From assembly GCF_900156165.1 (NCBI RefSeq), contig NZ_FTMY01000021.1, positions 1 to 33,787 on the forward strand: a stretch of 33,787 nt of DNA, in the 5' to 3' direction. A program made the position numbers and the translations under genes. The stretch is from Pseudacidovorax sp. RU35E. Lineage in GTDB: Bacteria > Pseudomonadota > Gammaproteobacteria > Burkholderiales > Burkholderiaceae_C. This document shows positions 24,464-31,936 of this stretch, piece by piece; position 1 is the stretch's first letter, and each line of letters begins with the position of its first letter. Below the pieces are notes generated by a model. The model ran no database searches. It saw only the letters and a program-made list of their open reading frames with translations, and was not told the DNA's origin.

Positions 24464-25735
24464 TTAGGCTGTGAGAGGTGGTTGAACGGTGGGCGGTGTG
24501 CCGCCTCGCATCTGCTTGGCCCATGCGCGCAGCTCGGCAGCGTCACGCTGGAATTCATCAAGCAGCACCGGCTCCCCCTGCTCGAAGAGGGGCCGGATGG
24601 CGCGGAGATCGGCGCCGGCGTTGATCGCCACGCCGTGCAACGGAACGCCGCCGCGGTGGCCGATCCACAGCGCCTTGCCGGTGGCGGGGTCGCCGCGGCG
24701 CACGTACTCGAGACCAGGGGCTGGCAGACCCAGCATCTGGATGTTGTGCCGGCCCTGGTCGGTCCAGAACCAGGGCACCGCCGGTGCTGGCGCGGTCGCA
24801 CCGACCATGGCGGCAGCGGCGCTACGAGCCTGCTCGTTGGCGTTCTGCCAGGATTCCAGGCGCATTGGTGCTTCGTACCCAGGGCGCTGCTGGCTGGTGC
24901 AGTCGCCGCACGCGAACACGTTCCTGTCGCTGGTGCGGCACTGCGCGTCGACGAGGACGCCGCCGCCTTCGGCGACATCCAGGCCGGCCGCGCGCGCCAG
25001 TGCATCGTTGGGCGAGAGGCCGATGGCGACGACGACCTCGTCCGCTTCCAGGGCGCCGGCATGGGTCGACAGGCGCATGCGGCCCAGGGGCAGAATGTCG
25101 ATGCGTTCGAGGACTGCGCCGAGCAGGAGGTGCGCACCTGCCTGCCGCAGACCGGATTCGAGCCAGGCCGACGCCTCCGGCGGGAGGAAGCGATCGAGCA
25201 GGGATGGCGCGCGTTCGATCACCGTCACAGCCGCCCCGGTCGCCAGCGCGGAATGGGCGATCTCGAGGCCGAGAAAGCCGCCGCCGAGGATCGCGATCTG
25301 TGGCTGGCCCTGGAGGGCGGCGCGAAGGCGGCGCGCATCGTCGAGCGTGCGCACGTAGTGCACGTGCGGCCTGCCCGCCGGGGCACATGCGAGCGCGCGG
25401 GCTTCACCGCCGGTGGCAAGCAGGCACATGTCGTACGGAAGCACCTGGCCGTCGGCAAGGCGAACCGACTGGCCGGAGAGATCGAGGGCAATCGCCTCGC
25501 TGCTGCTCTGCACATCGATGTCGCCCAGTGCCCAGACATCCTGGGCGAACACGTCGAGGCTCGGCTCCTCGGGCGCCACCAGTACGGCTTTGGACAGTGG
25601 GGGCCGCTCGTACGGCTTGTGGGGCTCCCGCCCGAGCATCGTGATGCGACCGCGGTAGCCGTGTTCGCGCAGCGCGTGCGCAGCCACTGCCGCAGCCTGT
25701 CCGGCACCCACGATGACAACGCCAGGTGCGGTCAT
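24464..25735 (-). CDS. FAD-dependent ferredoxin reductase of the Rieske oxygenase
   Basis: A 423-residue pyridine-nucleotide-disulfide-type reductase like BphA4. It has an N-terminal FAD motif (VVIVGAGQAAAVAAHALRE), PYERPPLSK, an NAD-binding motif (IAILGGGFLGLEIAHSA, near residue 150) and the late FAD motif VFACGDC. It passes electrons from NADH to the Rieske ferredoxin encoded immediately upstream, with which it shares an ATGA overlap. The alpha subunit gene starts nine bases downstream. The four oxygenase components are therefore contiguous and in electron-flow order (ferredoxin, reductase, alpha, beta). Confidence 0.88.
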   Translation of the reverse strand: MTAPGVVIVGAGQAAAVAAHALREHGYRGRITMLGREPHKPYERPPLSKAVLVAPEEPSLDVFAQDVWALGDIDVQSSSEAIALDLSGQSVRLADGQVLPYDMCLLATGGEARALACAPAGRPHVHYVRTLDDARRLRAALQGQPQIAILGGGFLGLEIAHSALATGAAVTVIERAPSLLDRFLPPEASAWLESGLRQAGAHLLLGAVLERIDILPLGRMRLSTHAGALEADEVVVAIGLSPNDALARAAGLDVAEGGGVLVDAQCRTSDRNVFACGDCTSQQRPGYEAPMRLESWQNANEQARSAAAAMVGATAPAPAVPWFWTDQGRHNIQMLGLPAPGLEYVRRGDPATGKALWIGHRGGVPLHGVAINAGADLRAIRPLFEQGEPVLLDEFQRDAAELRAWAKQMRGGTPPTVQPPLTA

Positions 25736-26049
25736 TTCTGATCCGGCGACATCACGTAGATGTCATCGCCATCCCGCCTGACGGCATGCGTGCGCAGGTC
25801 GACGGTGACCGGCGCGCACATCGCCTTGCCAGTGCGAATGTCGAAACGCCCCTGATGCAGCGGGCATTCGACACAACCGTCCTCGATATAACCCTCCGCC
25901 AGAAGCGCGGTGGCATGCGTGCACATGCTGTCCGTGGCGAAGAATTCGTCGTCTATACGAAAGAGCGCGACGCCGTGGCCCGCGACGTTGACGGTCTTCG
26001 CTTCATCGTTTTGCAGGTCTCGCGCCGAAGCGACTTTGATCCAGTTCAT
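25732..26049 (-). CDS. Rieske [2Fe-2S] ferredoxin of the oxygenase
   Basis: A 105-residue Rieske-type ferredoxin with cluster ligands Cys43, His45, Cys62 and His65 (SMCTHATALL and ECPLHQGRFD). It shuttles electrons from the reductase to the oxygenase alpha subunit. It is the first gene of the 12-gene leftward operon, beginning 44 bases from the predicted transcription start in the divergent intergenic region. Confidence 0.9.
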   Translation of the reverse strand: MNWIKVASARDLQNDEAKTVNVAGHGVALFRIDDEFFATDSMCTHATALLAEGYIEDGCVECPLHQGRFDIRTGKAMCAPVTVDLRTHAVRRDGDDIYVMSPDQK

Positions 26050-26086
26050 GGCTTCATCCGGTGGCTCCCGGATCTCTCATAAGTAG

Positions 26087-26103
26087 TCAGTGAACTGTCA
26101 TAT
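26087..26103. promoter_or_regulatory. Operator copy 1 (17-bp repeat) on the leftward promoter
   Basis: The sequence TCAGTGAACTGTCATAT occurs here and again, identically, at 26303-26319. It contains the palindrome CAGT-GA-ACTG. Here it overlaps the -10 element and the predicted start of the leftward operon, a placement suited to repression. The MarR-type regulator at 31937-32488 is the obvious candidate protein. Confidence 0.72.
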
Positions 26104-26128
26104 TATTGATATTTACGGTTGACTTCAA
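26100..26128 (-). promoter_or_regulatory. Predicted sigma70 promoter, leftward operon
   Basis: On the minus strand TTGAAG (26123-26128) and TAATAT (26100-26105) are separated by 17 bases, the preferred spacing; each matches four of six consensus bases. Transcription would start near 26093, 44 bases before the ferredoxin start codon. The -10 overlaps operator copy 1. Located by eye only. Confidence 0.5.
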
Positions 26129-26143
26129 GTGCGGGTTTGCACT
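26128..26143. repeat. AGTGC-N6-GCACT inverted repeat upstream of the leftward promoter
   Basis: Five-base arms AGTGC and GCACT flank GGGTTT immediately upstream of the leftward -35 element. The position, about -35 to -50 from the predicted start, would suit an activator. GGGTTTGCA, part of this site, recurs at 26246-26254, about -50 to -58 of the rightward start. It may reflect a second regulator. Confidence 0.4.
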
Positions 26144-26291
26144 GTCGGAAACTGCACCAGAGTAGGCCGTGAATGATCAGTAAGAACCCCAAATATGGGC
26201 GCTTTCACCAATGAAATGCACCAATCTAAGGCTGCAAGAACTCAAGGGTTTGCATCGATGGAAGCAAGCTCTCTTTGCCCAGGATTGCTCC

Positions 26292-26297
26292 TATAAT
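26292..26297 (+). promoter_or_regulatory. Predicted -10 element, rightward operon
   Basis: A perfect TATAAT lies six bases before operator copy 2, giving a start near 26304. No good -35 hexamer is found at 16-18 bases, which suggests weak basal activity or the need for an activator upstream. Identification is by eye. Confidence 0.5.
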
Positions 26298-26302
26298 GGT
26301 GC

Positions 26303-26319
26303 TCAGTGAACTGTCATAT
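26303..26319. promoter_or_regulatory. Operator copy 2 (17-bp repeat) on the rightward promoter
   Basis: This second perfect copy of TCAGTGAACTGTCATAT lies directly on the predicted +1 region of the molybdenum hydroxylase operon. Both copies have the same orientation although the promoters diverge, so the repressor probably recognises the palindromic core CAGTGAACTG. Confidence 0.72.
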
Positions 26320-26468
26320 AGTGACGATGCTGGTGATGCTGACGTTGGGTTCCGAGCGGTATTCGCCAAAGAGGCCTGCTCTCGCATGTCGATCGCATGG
26401 GCTTGACCGGTGGTGGACAGACTCGACGGGGTCGGGCGCCAGCAAACAACTCAAGGAAAAGGAATTGC

Positions 26469-28850
26469 ATGGACCGAGCAGACATTCCGGCGAGGCTCTT
26501 GAAGCGCGAGGGCATCGGCGCCCGGGTTCCTCGAAAGGAAGATGCGCGCCACCTGGTGGGCAAGGGCAACTTCGTGGGCGATTTCGTGCTGCCGGGCCTT
26601 CAGGAGGTTGCGTTTCTGCGTAGCCCTCTGGCGCATGCGAAGGTCACTGATGTGGACATTCCCGACGCTCTGGCGGGAAAGGTGTTCGTGCGGGACATGA
26701 TGGCGGACGCGGCGGACATCGGATCGCCGTCTTCGGTGCCCACGTACCAGTACTCGGCATTGCCGCCGTTGGCGTCGGGCAAGGTCCGTCACGTTGGGGA
26801 GGCCGTCGCCATGGCGGTCGCTCCGACGCGTGCGATCGCGGAAGACCTGCTGGAAGAGGTGGACGTCTCGTACGAAGAATTGCCCGTTTACTACAGCGCC
26901 GAGTCGGCTCTCGCGGCAACGGGCGAGTTCATGCATCCCGAATGGAAGGACAACGTCTTTCTCACGCTGCGTGCTGACCGCGACTTCGACGCGCTTGCCG
27001 CCCAGGCCGAGGTGAAGGTCAGCCGCACAGTCGAGCTGTCGCGCCAGTGCATCGTTCCGTTGGAAGGCAAGTCGGTCCTGGCCTACTGGGATTTCCAGAC
27101 CGATCAGCTGGTCGTCGTCAGTGCCACCCAGGTCCCGCATCTGCTTCGCGTCGGCATCGCTCAGCACCTTGGGATGAACGAGGAGGCGGTGCGCGTCGTG
27201 TCGCCCGACGTCGGCGGTGCTTTCGGCTACAAGGGGCAGCTCTATCCCGAAGACCTCTGTGTCGCCTGGTTGGCCAAGACCTACCGCACGCCGTTTCGCT
27301 ACCTCGAGGATCGGCGCGAGCACCTGATCGTCGGCGCCAACACGCGGCAACATCACTATCAGCTCACGGCCTATGCGGACCGCACGGGCAAGCTGCTGGC
27401 CCTCGATGCGGTCATCACCATCGACGGCGGTGCCTATTCCTACTATCCCTTCTTCGTCGGACTGGAGCCTGGCCAGGCGATCGGGAACCTGCCCGGTCCG
27501 TACAGCTTCCGGGGCTACCGGTGTGAAACCGTGTGCGTGGCGACCAACAAGCCCGGCTTCATGGCCTACCGAGGCGTGGCGCGCACGGGCGTGTGCTTCG
27601 CGATCGAACTTCTCATGGATGCCGTGGCCCGGGAGGTGGGCCGTGAGCCCTGGGAGGTCCGGCTGGAAAACCTGGTGCCGGCCTCAGCCATGCCCTACGT
27701 CAACGTGGCCAACAAGCACTTCGACAGCGGCGACTTTCCGGCAAGCCTGCGCCGCGCGGTCGAGATAATCGGACTGGACGCCGTTCGCGAGCGCCAGGCG
27801 CGTGGTGAGCCGGACGGACGCCTCATTGGCTTCGGCACCGCCACATACACCGAGCAGTCGGCCCATGGGACGACGGTGTTCGCCAACTGGGGCCTGCCCG
27901 TGGTGCCCGGCTTCGACCAGGCAGTCGTCAGGATGACTGCGGACGGCGGCCTTGAGGTTCGCGTAGGCGTGCACTCGCATGGTCAGGGCATGGAGACCAG
28001 CTTCGCGCAGATCGCCAATGACGTTCTCGGCATTCCGGTCGGAAGGATCCGGGTGGTGCATGGCGACACCGCGCTCACGCCGTTCTCCTCGGGTACCTAC
28101 GCGTCGCGCGCCACCGTCATGTCGGGCGGTGCCATCTCGGTCGCCTGCAAGGAGCTCCTGCCGCGCATCCAGTCGATCGCCGGCTATCTCATGGGGGTAG
28201 ATGCGCATACCGTTGCATTGATCGAAGGACGCGCAGTGTCGGGCGACAAGTCGATTCCACTGTCGGAGGTCGGTGGCGCCTGGTACCTGACGCCACAGGA
28301 CTTGCCCGCCAACGTCCATCTGGGCGGCCTGGAGGTGTCACGCGCGTACAAGCCTGCGGTCGACACCGGTACTTTCACGTATGCCACACATGCCGTGGTG
28401 GTGGCTGTCGACACCGAGACGGGCGAGGTTGAGATCCTCGACTACGTGGTCGTCGAGGACTGCGGGACCATGGTCAATCCGATGATCGTCGAGGGTCAGA
28501 CCATTGGCGGCATTGCGCAAGGCATCGGCACTGCGATGTACGAGGAGAGCCCGTACGACGAACAGGGTCAGCCTCTGGCGTCGACGTTGGCGGACTACAT
28601 CCTTCCCGGTGCGACCGAGGTGCCGCGCGTTCGCATCGACCATTTCGAGACGCCGTCGCCGCACACGGAGTTCGGCGCCAAGGGGGTGGGGGAAGGAGGG
28701 GCGATTGCACCGCCCGCGGTGATCTTCAATGCGGTGAATGACGCCCTGCGCGGCACCGGTGCTGCCGAGGTGCTCATGACGCCGCTGACGCCACGCCGAT
28801 TGCTCGCGGCACTCGAGAACACCACGCGCGAGCAGGAGCACACGCAATGA
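26469..28850 (+). CDS. Molybdenum hydroxylase large subunit (candidate picolinate 6-hydroxylase)
   Basis: The molybdopterin-binding subunit, 793 residues, of the xanthine dehydrogenase/CO dehydrogenase family. Landmarks are an N-terminal RHLVGKGNFVGDF, DVGGAFGYKG in the middle, the active-site loop AYRGVAR at residues 366-372 (not the AYRCSFR of true CO dehydrogenase), and the catalytic glutamate at 742 (GAKGVGEGGAI). Such enzymes add hydroxyl from water beside a ring nitrogen, fitting conversion of picolinate to 6-hydroxypicolinate. The start at 26469 follows an AAGGAAAAGGA ribosome site. It overlaps the FAD subunit gene by ATGA. The substrate is inferred from the downstream pathway. Confidence 0.87.
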   Translation: MDRADIPARLLKREGIGARVPRKEDARHLVGKGNFVGDFVLPGLQEVAFLRSPLAHAKVTDVDIPDALAGKVFVRDMMADAADIGSPSSVPTYQYSALPPLASGKVRHVGEAVAMAVAPTRAIAEDLLEEVDVSYEELPVYYSAESALAATGEFMHPEWKDNVFLTLRADRDFDALAAQAEVKVSRTVELSRQCIVPLEGKSVLAYWDFQTDQLVVVSATQVPHLLRVGIAQHLGMNEEAVRVVSPDVGGAFGYKGQLYPEDLCVAWLAKTYRTPFRYLEDRREHLIVGANTRQHHYQLTAYADRTGKLLALDAVITIDGGAYSYYPFFVGLEPGQAIGNLPGPYSFRGYRCETVCVATNKPGFMAYRGVARTGVCFAIELLMDAVAREVGREPWEVRLENLVPASAMPYVNVANKHFDSGDFPASLRRAVEIIGLDAVRERQARGEPDGRLIGFGTATYTEQSAHGTTVFANWGLPVVPGFDQAVVRMTADGGLEVRVGVHSHGQGMETSFAQIANDVLGIPVGRIRVVHGDTALTPFSSGTYASRATVMSGGAISVACKELLPRIQSIAGYLMGVDAHTVALIEGRAVSGDKSIPLSEVGGAWYLTPQDLPANVHLGGLEVSRAYKPAVDTGTFTYATHAVVVAVDTETGEVEILDYVVVEDCGTMVNPMIVEGQTIGGIAQGIGTAMYEESPYDEQGQPLASTLADYILPGATEVPRVRIDHFETPSPHTEFGAKGVGEGGAIAPPAVIFNAVNDALRGTGAAEVLMTPLTPRRLLAALENTTREQEHTQ

Positions 28851-29698
28851 AGGCACCGAAGTTCGCGTACACGCGCGTTCTCTCGATCGACGACGCGATC
28901 TCGGCACTGGCGGCGGGCGCGGGCACGGCCAAGGCCATGGGCGGCAGCCAATCCCTCGGCCCCATGCTCAACCTGCGGCTGGCGCGGCCGGCGCAGGTTG
29001 TCGATGTGGCCCAGATCGCCAGCTTGCGCACGGTCAGCCGCAAGGCTGGCTGGATCGAGATCGGCGCCGCCGTCACCCATGCGGAGATCGAGGACGGCAT
29101 ACACACCCCTCTGGCTGAGCACCCCATGCGCCAGGTGGCCGCGGGCATTGCCTACCGCGCAATCCGCACGCGAGGCACCCTGGGCGGAAGCCTGGCGCAT
29201 GCCGATCCGGCGGCCGATTGGGTGGTGGTGCTGGCGGCACTCGGCGCGCGGATGGTAGCGAGATCGCCGCGGGGCGAGCGCACGGTCGAGGTCGATGCGT
29301 TCATGCTCGGCGCCTACACGACCGTGCTCGAGCCCGATGAACTGATCGTCTCCGTCGCGGTGCCGGCGCAGACCGCTGCGACGCGCTGGGGCTACCACAA
29401 GGTCTGTCGAAAGCCGGGCGAGTTCGCGGAAGCGAGCGCGGCGGTCTACGTCGACGCTTCGCTGCAGCGTGCGCGGATCGTCCTGGGGGCCGCGGATGGT
29501 CCTCCAATCCTCTTGCATGCCCTCGCGGCCGAGATCCAGCGTCGAGGCGCCAGTGCCGCTGATCGCGAGTCGCTGCGGGCAGCCGTGCGCGCTGCGCTGC
29601 CCGAGCGCGACGCCATCGACCAGAAGCTCTTCACCGCATGCGTGGAGCGCGCACTCGAGCAGTCCGGCGTCCTGGCCGGCACACAACCCGCGGAGTAG
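28847..29698 (+). CDS. Molybdenum hydroxylase FAD-binding (medium) subunit
   Basis: A 283-residue CoxM-type FAD subunit. The two flavin motifs are AMGGSQSLGPMLNLRLARP (about residues 30-48) and RGTLGGSLAHADPAAD (about 109-124), followed by the C-terminal CoxM-like domain. In this family the flavin takes electrons from the iron-sulfur subunit and passes them to an acceptor, which may be a quinone or another carrier and not NAD. It is translationally coupled to the large subunit through an ATGA overlap and is followed six bases later by the fused iron-sulfur subunit gene. Confidence 0.88.
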   Translation: MKAPKFAYTRVLSIDDAISALAAGAGTAKAMGGSQSLGPMLNLRLARPAQVVDVAQIASLRTVSRKAGWIEIGAAVTHAEIEDGIHTPLAEHPMRQVAAGIAYRAIRTRGTLGGSLAHADPAADWVVVLAALGARMVARSPRGERTVEVDAFMLGAYTTVLEPDELIVSVAVPAQTAATRWGYHKVCRKPGEFAEASAAVYVDASLQRARIVLGAADGPPILLHALAAEIQRRGASAADRESLRAAVRAALPERDAIDQKLFTACVERALEQSGVLAGTQPAE

Positions 29699-29704
29699 AA
29701 GCAC

Positions 29705-30922
29705 TTGGACCCGATCAGCATTCACGTCAATGGTCGAAGCGTCAGTCGGGCGGCCGAGCCCAGGACGCATCTGGCCGACTTCCTGCGCGATGAGCTGCGC
29801 CTCACCGGCACGCACCTCGGCTGCGAACATGGCGTATGCGGCGCCTGCACGGTGCTTGTGGACGGCCAGCCCACGCGCTCCTGCATCACCTTCGCCGTGG
29901 CGTGCGAAGGTCATGAAGTCACCACCATCGAGGGCTACGACGGCGACGCCGCGATGCAGTTGCTGCGGCAGGCGTTCACGCGACACCATGCGCTGCAGTG
30001 CGGCTTCTGCACGCCCGGGATGCTGGCCACGGCGCGGGACATCGTGCTTCGACTGCCGGATGCCGACGAAGCGCGCGTGCGTCTGGAGCTGTCCGGTAAC
30101 TTGTGCCGATGCACCGGCTACCAGGGCATCGTGGATGCCATCCTTGATGTGCTGCAGCAGCAGCGCGACACGCCCGACGCGCAGTTCGAGCGGCTGCGCC
30201 ACCGATTGACGGCGCCGCGGACAGTGGCAGTTCAGCGTGCTGCCGCTGTGGTGGCTGCCGATCCGTCGGCGCCCGCGCCCAGCAAGGGCGCCACGGCCAA
30301 CCCGGTCGGCGCGGCAGACATGGCGGAAGTCGATCCGGTGGCGATGGCCAAGGCCAAGGCGAAGGGCAACGCGATCGAGGTCTTCTTCGACGTGCCCCAT
30401 CCGCTCGAGAGGGTGTGGGAGTTCATGGGCGACCTTCCTGCAGTGGCGTCCTGCCTGCCCGGGGCGACCGTGGACTCGCACGAGGGGGACAGGGTCAAGG
30501 GCACCATCGCGATCAAGTTCGGACCGATGTCCGCCGCGTTCGCCGGCGCGGCGCGGCTGGAGCGCGATGACGCCGCCAAGCGCGCCGTCCTGAGGGGCGC
30601 GGGCCAGGACAGCCTGAGCAAGTCGCGCACCCAGGGCGACATTACCTATCGGCTCGAGGCGCTGTCCGCCGACAGCACCCGGGTCCACGTGGACATGATC
30701 TACGCGCTGCAGGGCCCGCTCGCGCAGTTCTCGCGCTCGGGGCTCGTGAAGGATTTCGTTCGCCGCATGGTGGCCGACTTTGGCCACCAGATCTCGCGCC
30801 GGCTGAGTGGGCAAGCGGGTCCGATCGAGGGAACGCTCCCCACCGTGTCCATGGCCGGGATGATGTGGAGCGTGCTGTGGAACCGGATTCGCGGCTGGTT
30901 CGGCGCGGGGCCGCGCTCATGA
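29705..30922 (+). CDS. Molybdenum hydroxylase [2Fe-2S] subunit fused to a CoxG/SRPBCC domain
   Basis: This 405-residue protein joins two parts. Residues 1-155 are a standard small subunit with two [2Fe-2S] clusters: Cys40, Cys45, Cys48 and Cys60 for the plant-type cluster, and Cys99, Cys102, Cys134 and Cys136 for the second. An Ala/Pro-rich linker (about 160-220) leads to a CoxG-like SRPBCC domain (about 222-368, with FFDVPHPLERVWEFMGDLPAVASCLPGA) and a final amphipathic segment (WSVLWNRIRGWFG). Separate CoxG proteins recruit CO dehydrogenase to the membrane and have been linked to quinone handling. The frame is continuous, so this is a real fusion. The start is TTG, six bases after the FAD subunit gene. 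Confidence 0.87.
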   Translation: MDPISIHVNGRSVSRAAEPRTHLADFLRDELRLTGTHLGCEHGVCGACTVLVDGQPTRSCITFAVACEGHEVTTIEGYDGDAAMQLLRQAFTRHHALQCGFCTPGMLATARDIVLRLPDADEARVRLELSGNLCRCTGYQGIVDAILDVLQQQRDTPDAQFERLRHRLTAPRTVAVQRAAAVVAADPSAPAPSKGATANPVGAADMAEVDPVAMAKAKAKGNAIEVFFDVPHPLERVWEFMGDLPAVASCLPGATVDSHEGDRVKGTIAIKFGPMSAAFAGAARLERDDAAKRAVLRGAGQDSLSKSRTQGDITYRLEALSADSTRVHVDMIYALQGPLAQFSRSGLVKDFVRRMVADFGHQISRRLSGQAGPIEGTLPTVSMAGMMWSVLWNRIRGWFGAGPRS

Positions 30923-31040
30923 GACATCTCCCGTCACATGTCGCGACGCCCGAGAGAAGACGGCGCCCGCTTCTGTCGACCCAAGCTCCAACGCGCCACT
31001 GGCTGATTGGGGCCGCTGAGCGGACAACCGAGGAACTGCA

Positions 31041-31847
31041 TTGAGCCACTTTCTTCATGGGTACCAAGTCCGTGCCAACGGGGTTCGCCTGCACCTGCTG
31101 CGCTATGGCGGGCAGGGTCCCTGCATGCTGCTGCTCCCGGGCATCACCAGTCCCGCGATCACCTGGGGATTCGTCGCCGAGCGGCTGGCGCGCCACTTCG
31201 ACGTCCACGTCCTGGATTTCCGGGGGCGGGGCCTGTCGTTCAGCGGGCCCGGCATGGACGCGAGTCTCGACGCCATGGCAAGCGATGTGGTCGAGCTGAT
31301 GGCGCTGCAGGGTTGGGCTCCTGTGACGCTGCTGGGGCATTCCATGGGCGCCCGCGTCGCGATCCGCGCGGTCACGCGAGACGCTCGGCGCATCGATCGG
31401 CTGCTGCTGATCGATCCCCCTGTCTCCGGCCCGGGCCGCCGCCCCTATCCGGTGCCGCTGTCGTGGTACTTGGATTCCATCCGGCTGGCTGCACAGGGGA
31501 TCTCGGCCGAGGAACTGCGCCCCTACGCGCCCACCTGGACCGACGAACAGCTACAACTGCGGGCCGAATGGCTGCACACGTGCAGCGAGGAAGCGATTGC
31601 CCAGGCGCATGCCGGCTTCCACGACGACGACATCCATGGCGATCTGGCCAGCCTCAAGACGCCCGGACTACTGATGACGGCGGGGAAGGGCGGCACAGTG
31701 CTCCCGGATGACCTGGCAGAGATCAAGGCGCTGGCCCCGGGCTTGACGCAGTGCGTGGTGCACGGCGCCGGGCACATGATCCCCTGGGACGACGAAGATT
31801 CGTTCTACCGCTTGCTGGGCGAGCATCTTGAGGTCGAATTCTCCTAG
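31041..31847 (+). CDS. nicD: N-formylmaleamate deformylase (NicD type, alpha/beta hydrolase)
   Basis: This 268-residue alpha/beta hydrolase is very close to NicD of Pseudomonas putida, which removes formate from N-formylmaleamate to give maleamate. The triad is Ser101 (LGHSMGAR), Asp125 (LLIDPPVSGPGRRPYP) and His245 (GAGHMIPWDD), positions I recall for NicD. Other shared stretches are PGITSPAITWGFVAER and LRAEWLHTC. The start is a TTG preceded by AGGA at six bases. The 118 bases between it and the Mo hydroxylase gene show no clear promoter, so co-transcription is likely. The regulator gene follows directly. Confidence 0.9.
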   Translation: MSHFLHGYQVRANGVRLHLLRYGGQGPCMLLLPGITSPAITWGFVAERLARHFDVHVLDFRGRGLSFSGPGMDASLDAMASDVVELMALQGWAPVTLLGHSMGARVAIRAVTRDARRIDRLLLIDPPVSGPGRRPYPVPLSWYLDSIRLAAQGISAEELRPYAPTWTDEQLQLRAEWLHTCSEEAIAQAHAGFHDDDIHGDLASLKTPGLLMTAGKGGTVLPDDLAEIKALAPGLTQCVVHGAGHMIPWDDEDSFYRLLGEHLEVEFS

Positions 31848-31936
31848 TGTCAGCAGCGGCGTTGGGAGGTTTGCAACGTGCTTTGGCCAATGAGGCAGTC
31901 GATACACTCGATGGAGAAAGTATTGGCGATCTCGAC

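Larger units (their letters stand above)
26050..26468. promoter_or_regulatory. 419-bp divergent control region of the pyridine regulon
   Basis: This non-coding, relatively AT-rich stretch separates the oxygenase/transport operon from the molybdenum hydroxylase operon. It contains two identical 17-bp operator candidates, one predicted promoter in each direction, an inverted repeat at 26128-26143, a nine-base direct repeat GGGTTTGCA at 26133-26141 and 26246-26254, and a seven-base repeat CACCAAT at 26206-26212 and 26219-26225. The rightward transcript would have a leader of about 165 bases (26304-26468). No convincing small reading frame with a ribosome site was found. Confidence 0.75.

Noticed and set aside
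26469-28850. Aerobic CO dehydrogenase (CoxL form I)
   Set aside because: The active-site loop reads AYRGVAR; true form I CO dehydrogenases have AYRCSFR with the copper-binding cysteine.
29705-30922. Possible sequencing frameshift joining two separate genes (iron-sulfur subunit and CoxG)
   Set aside because: The frame is continuous, the join is a typical Ala/Pro/Lys linker, and no ribosome site with a start codon is evident at the domain boundary.
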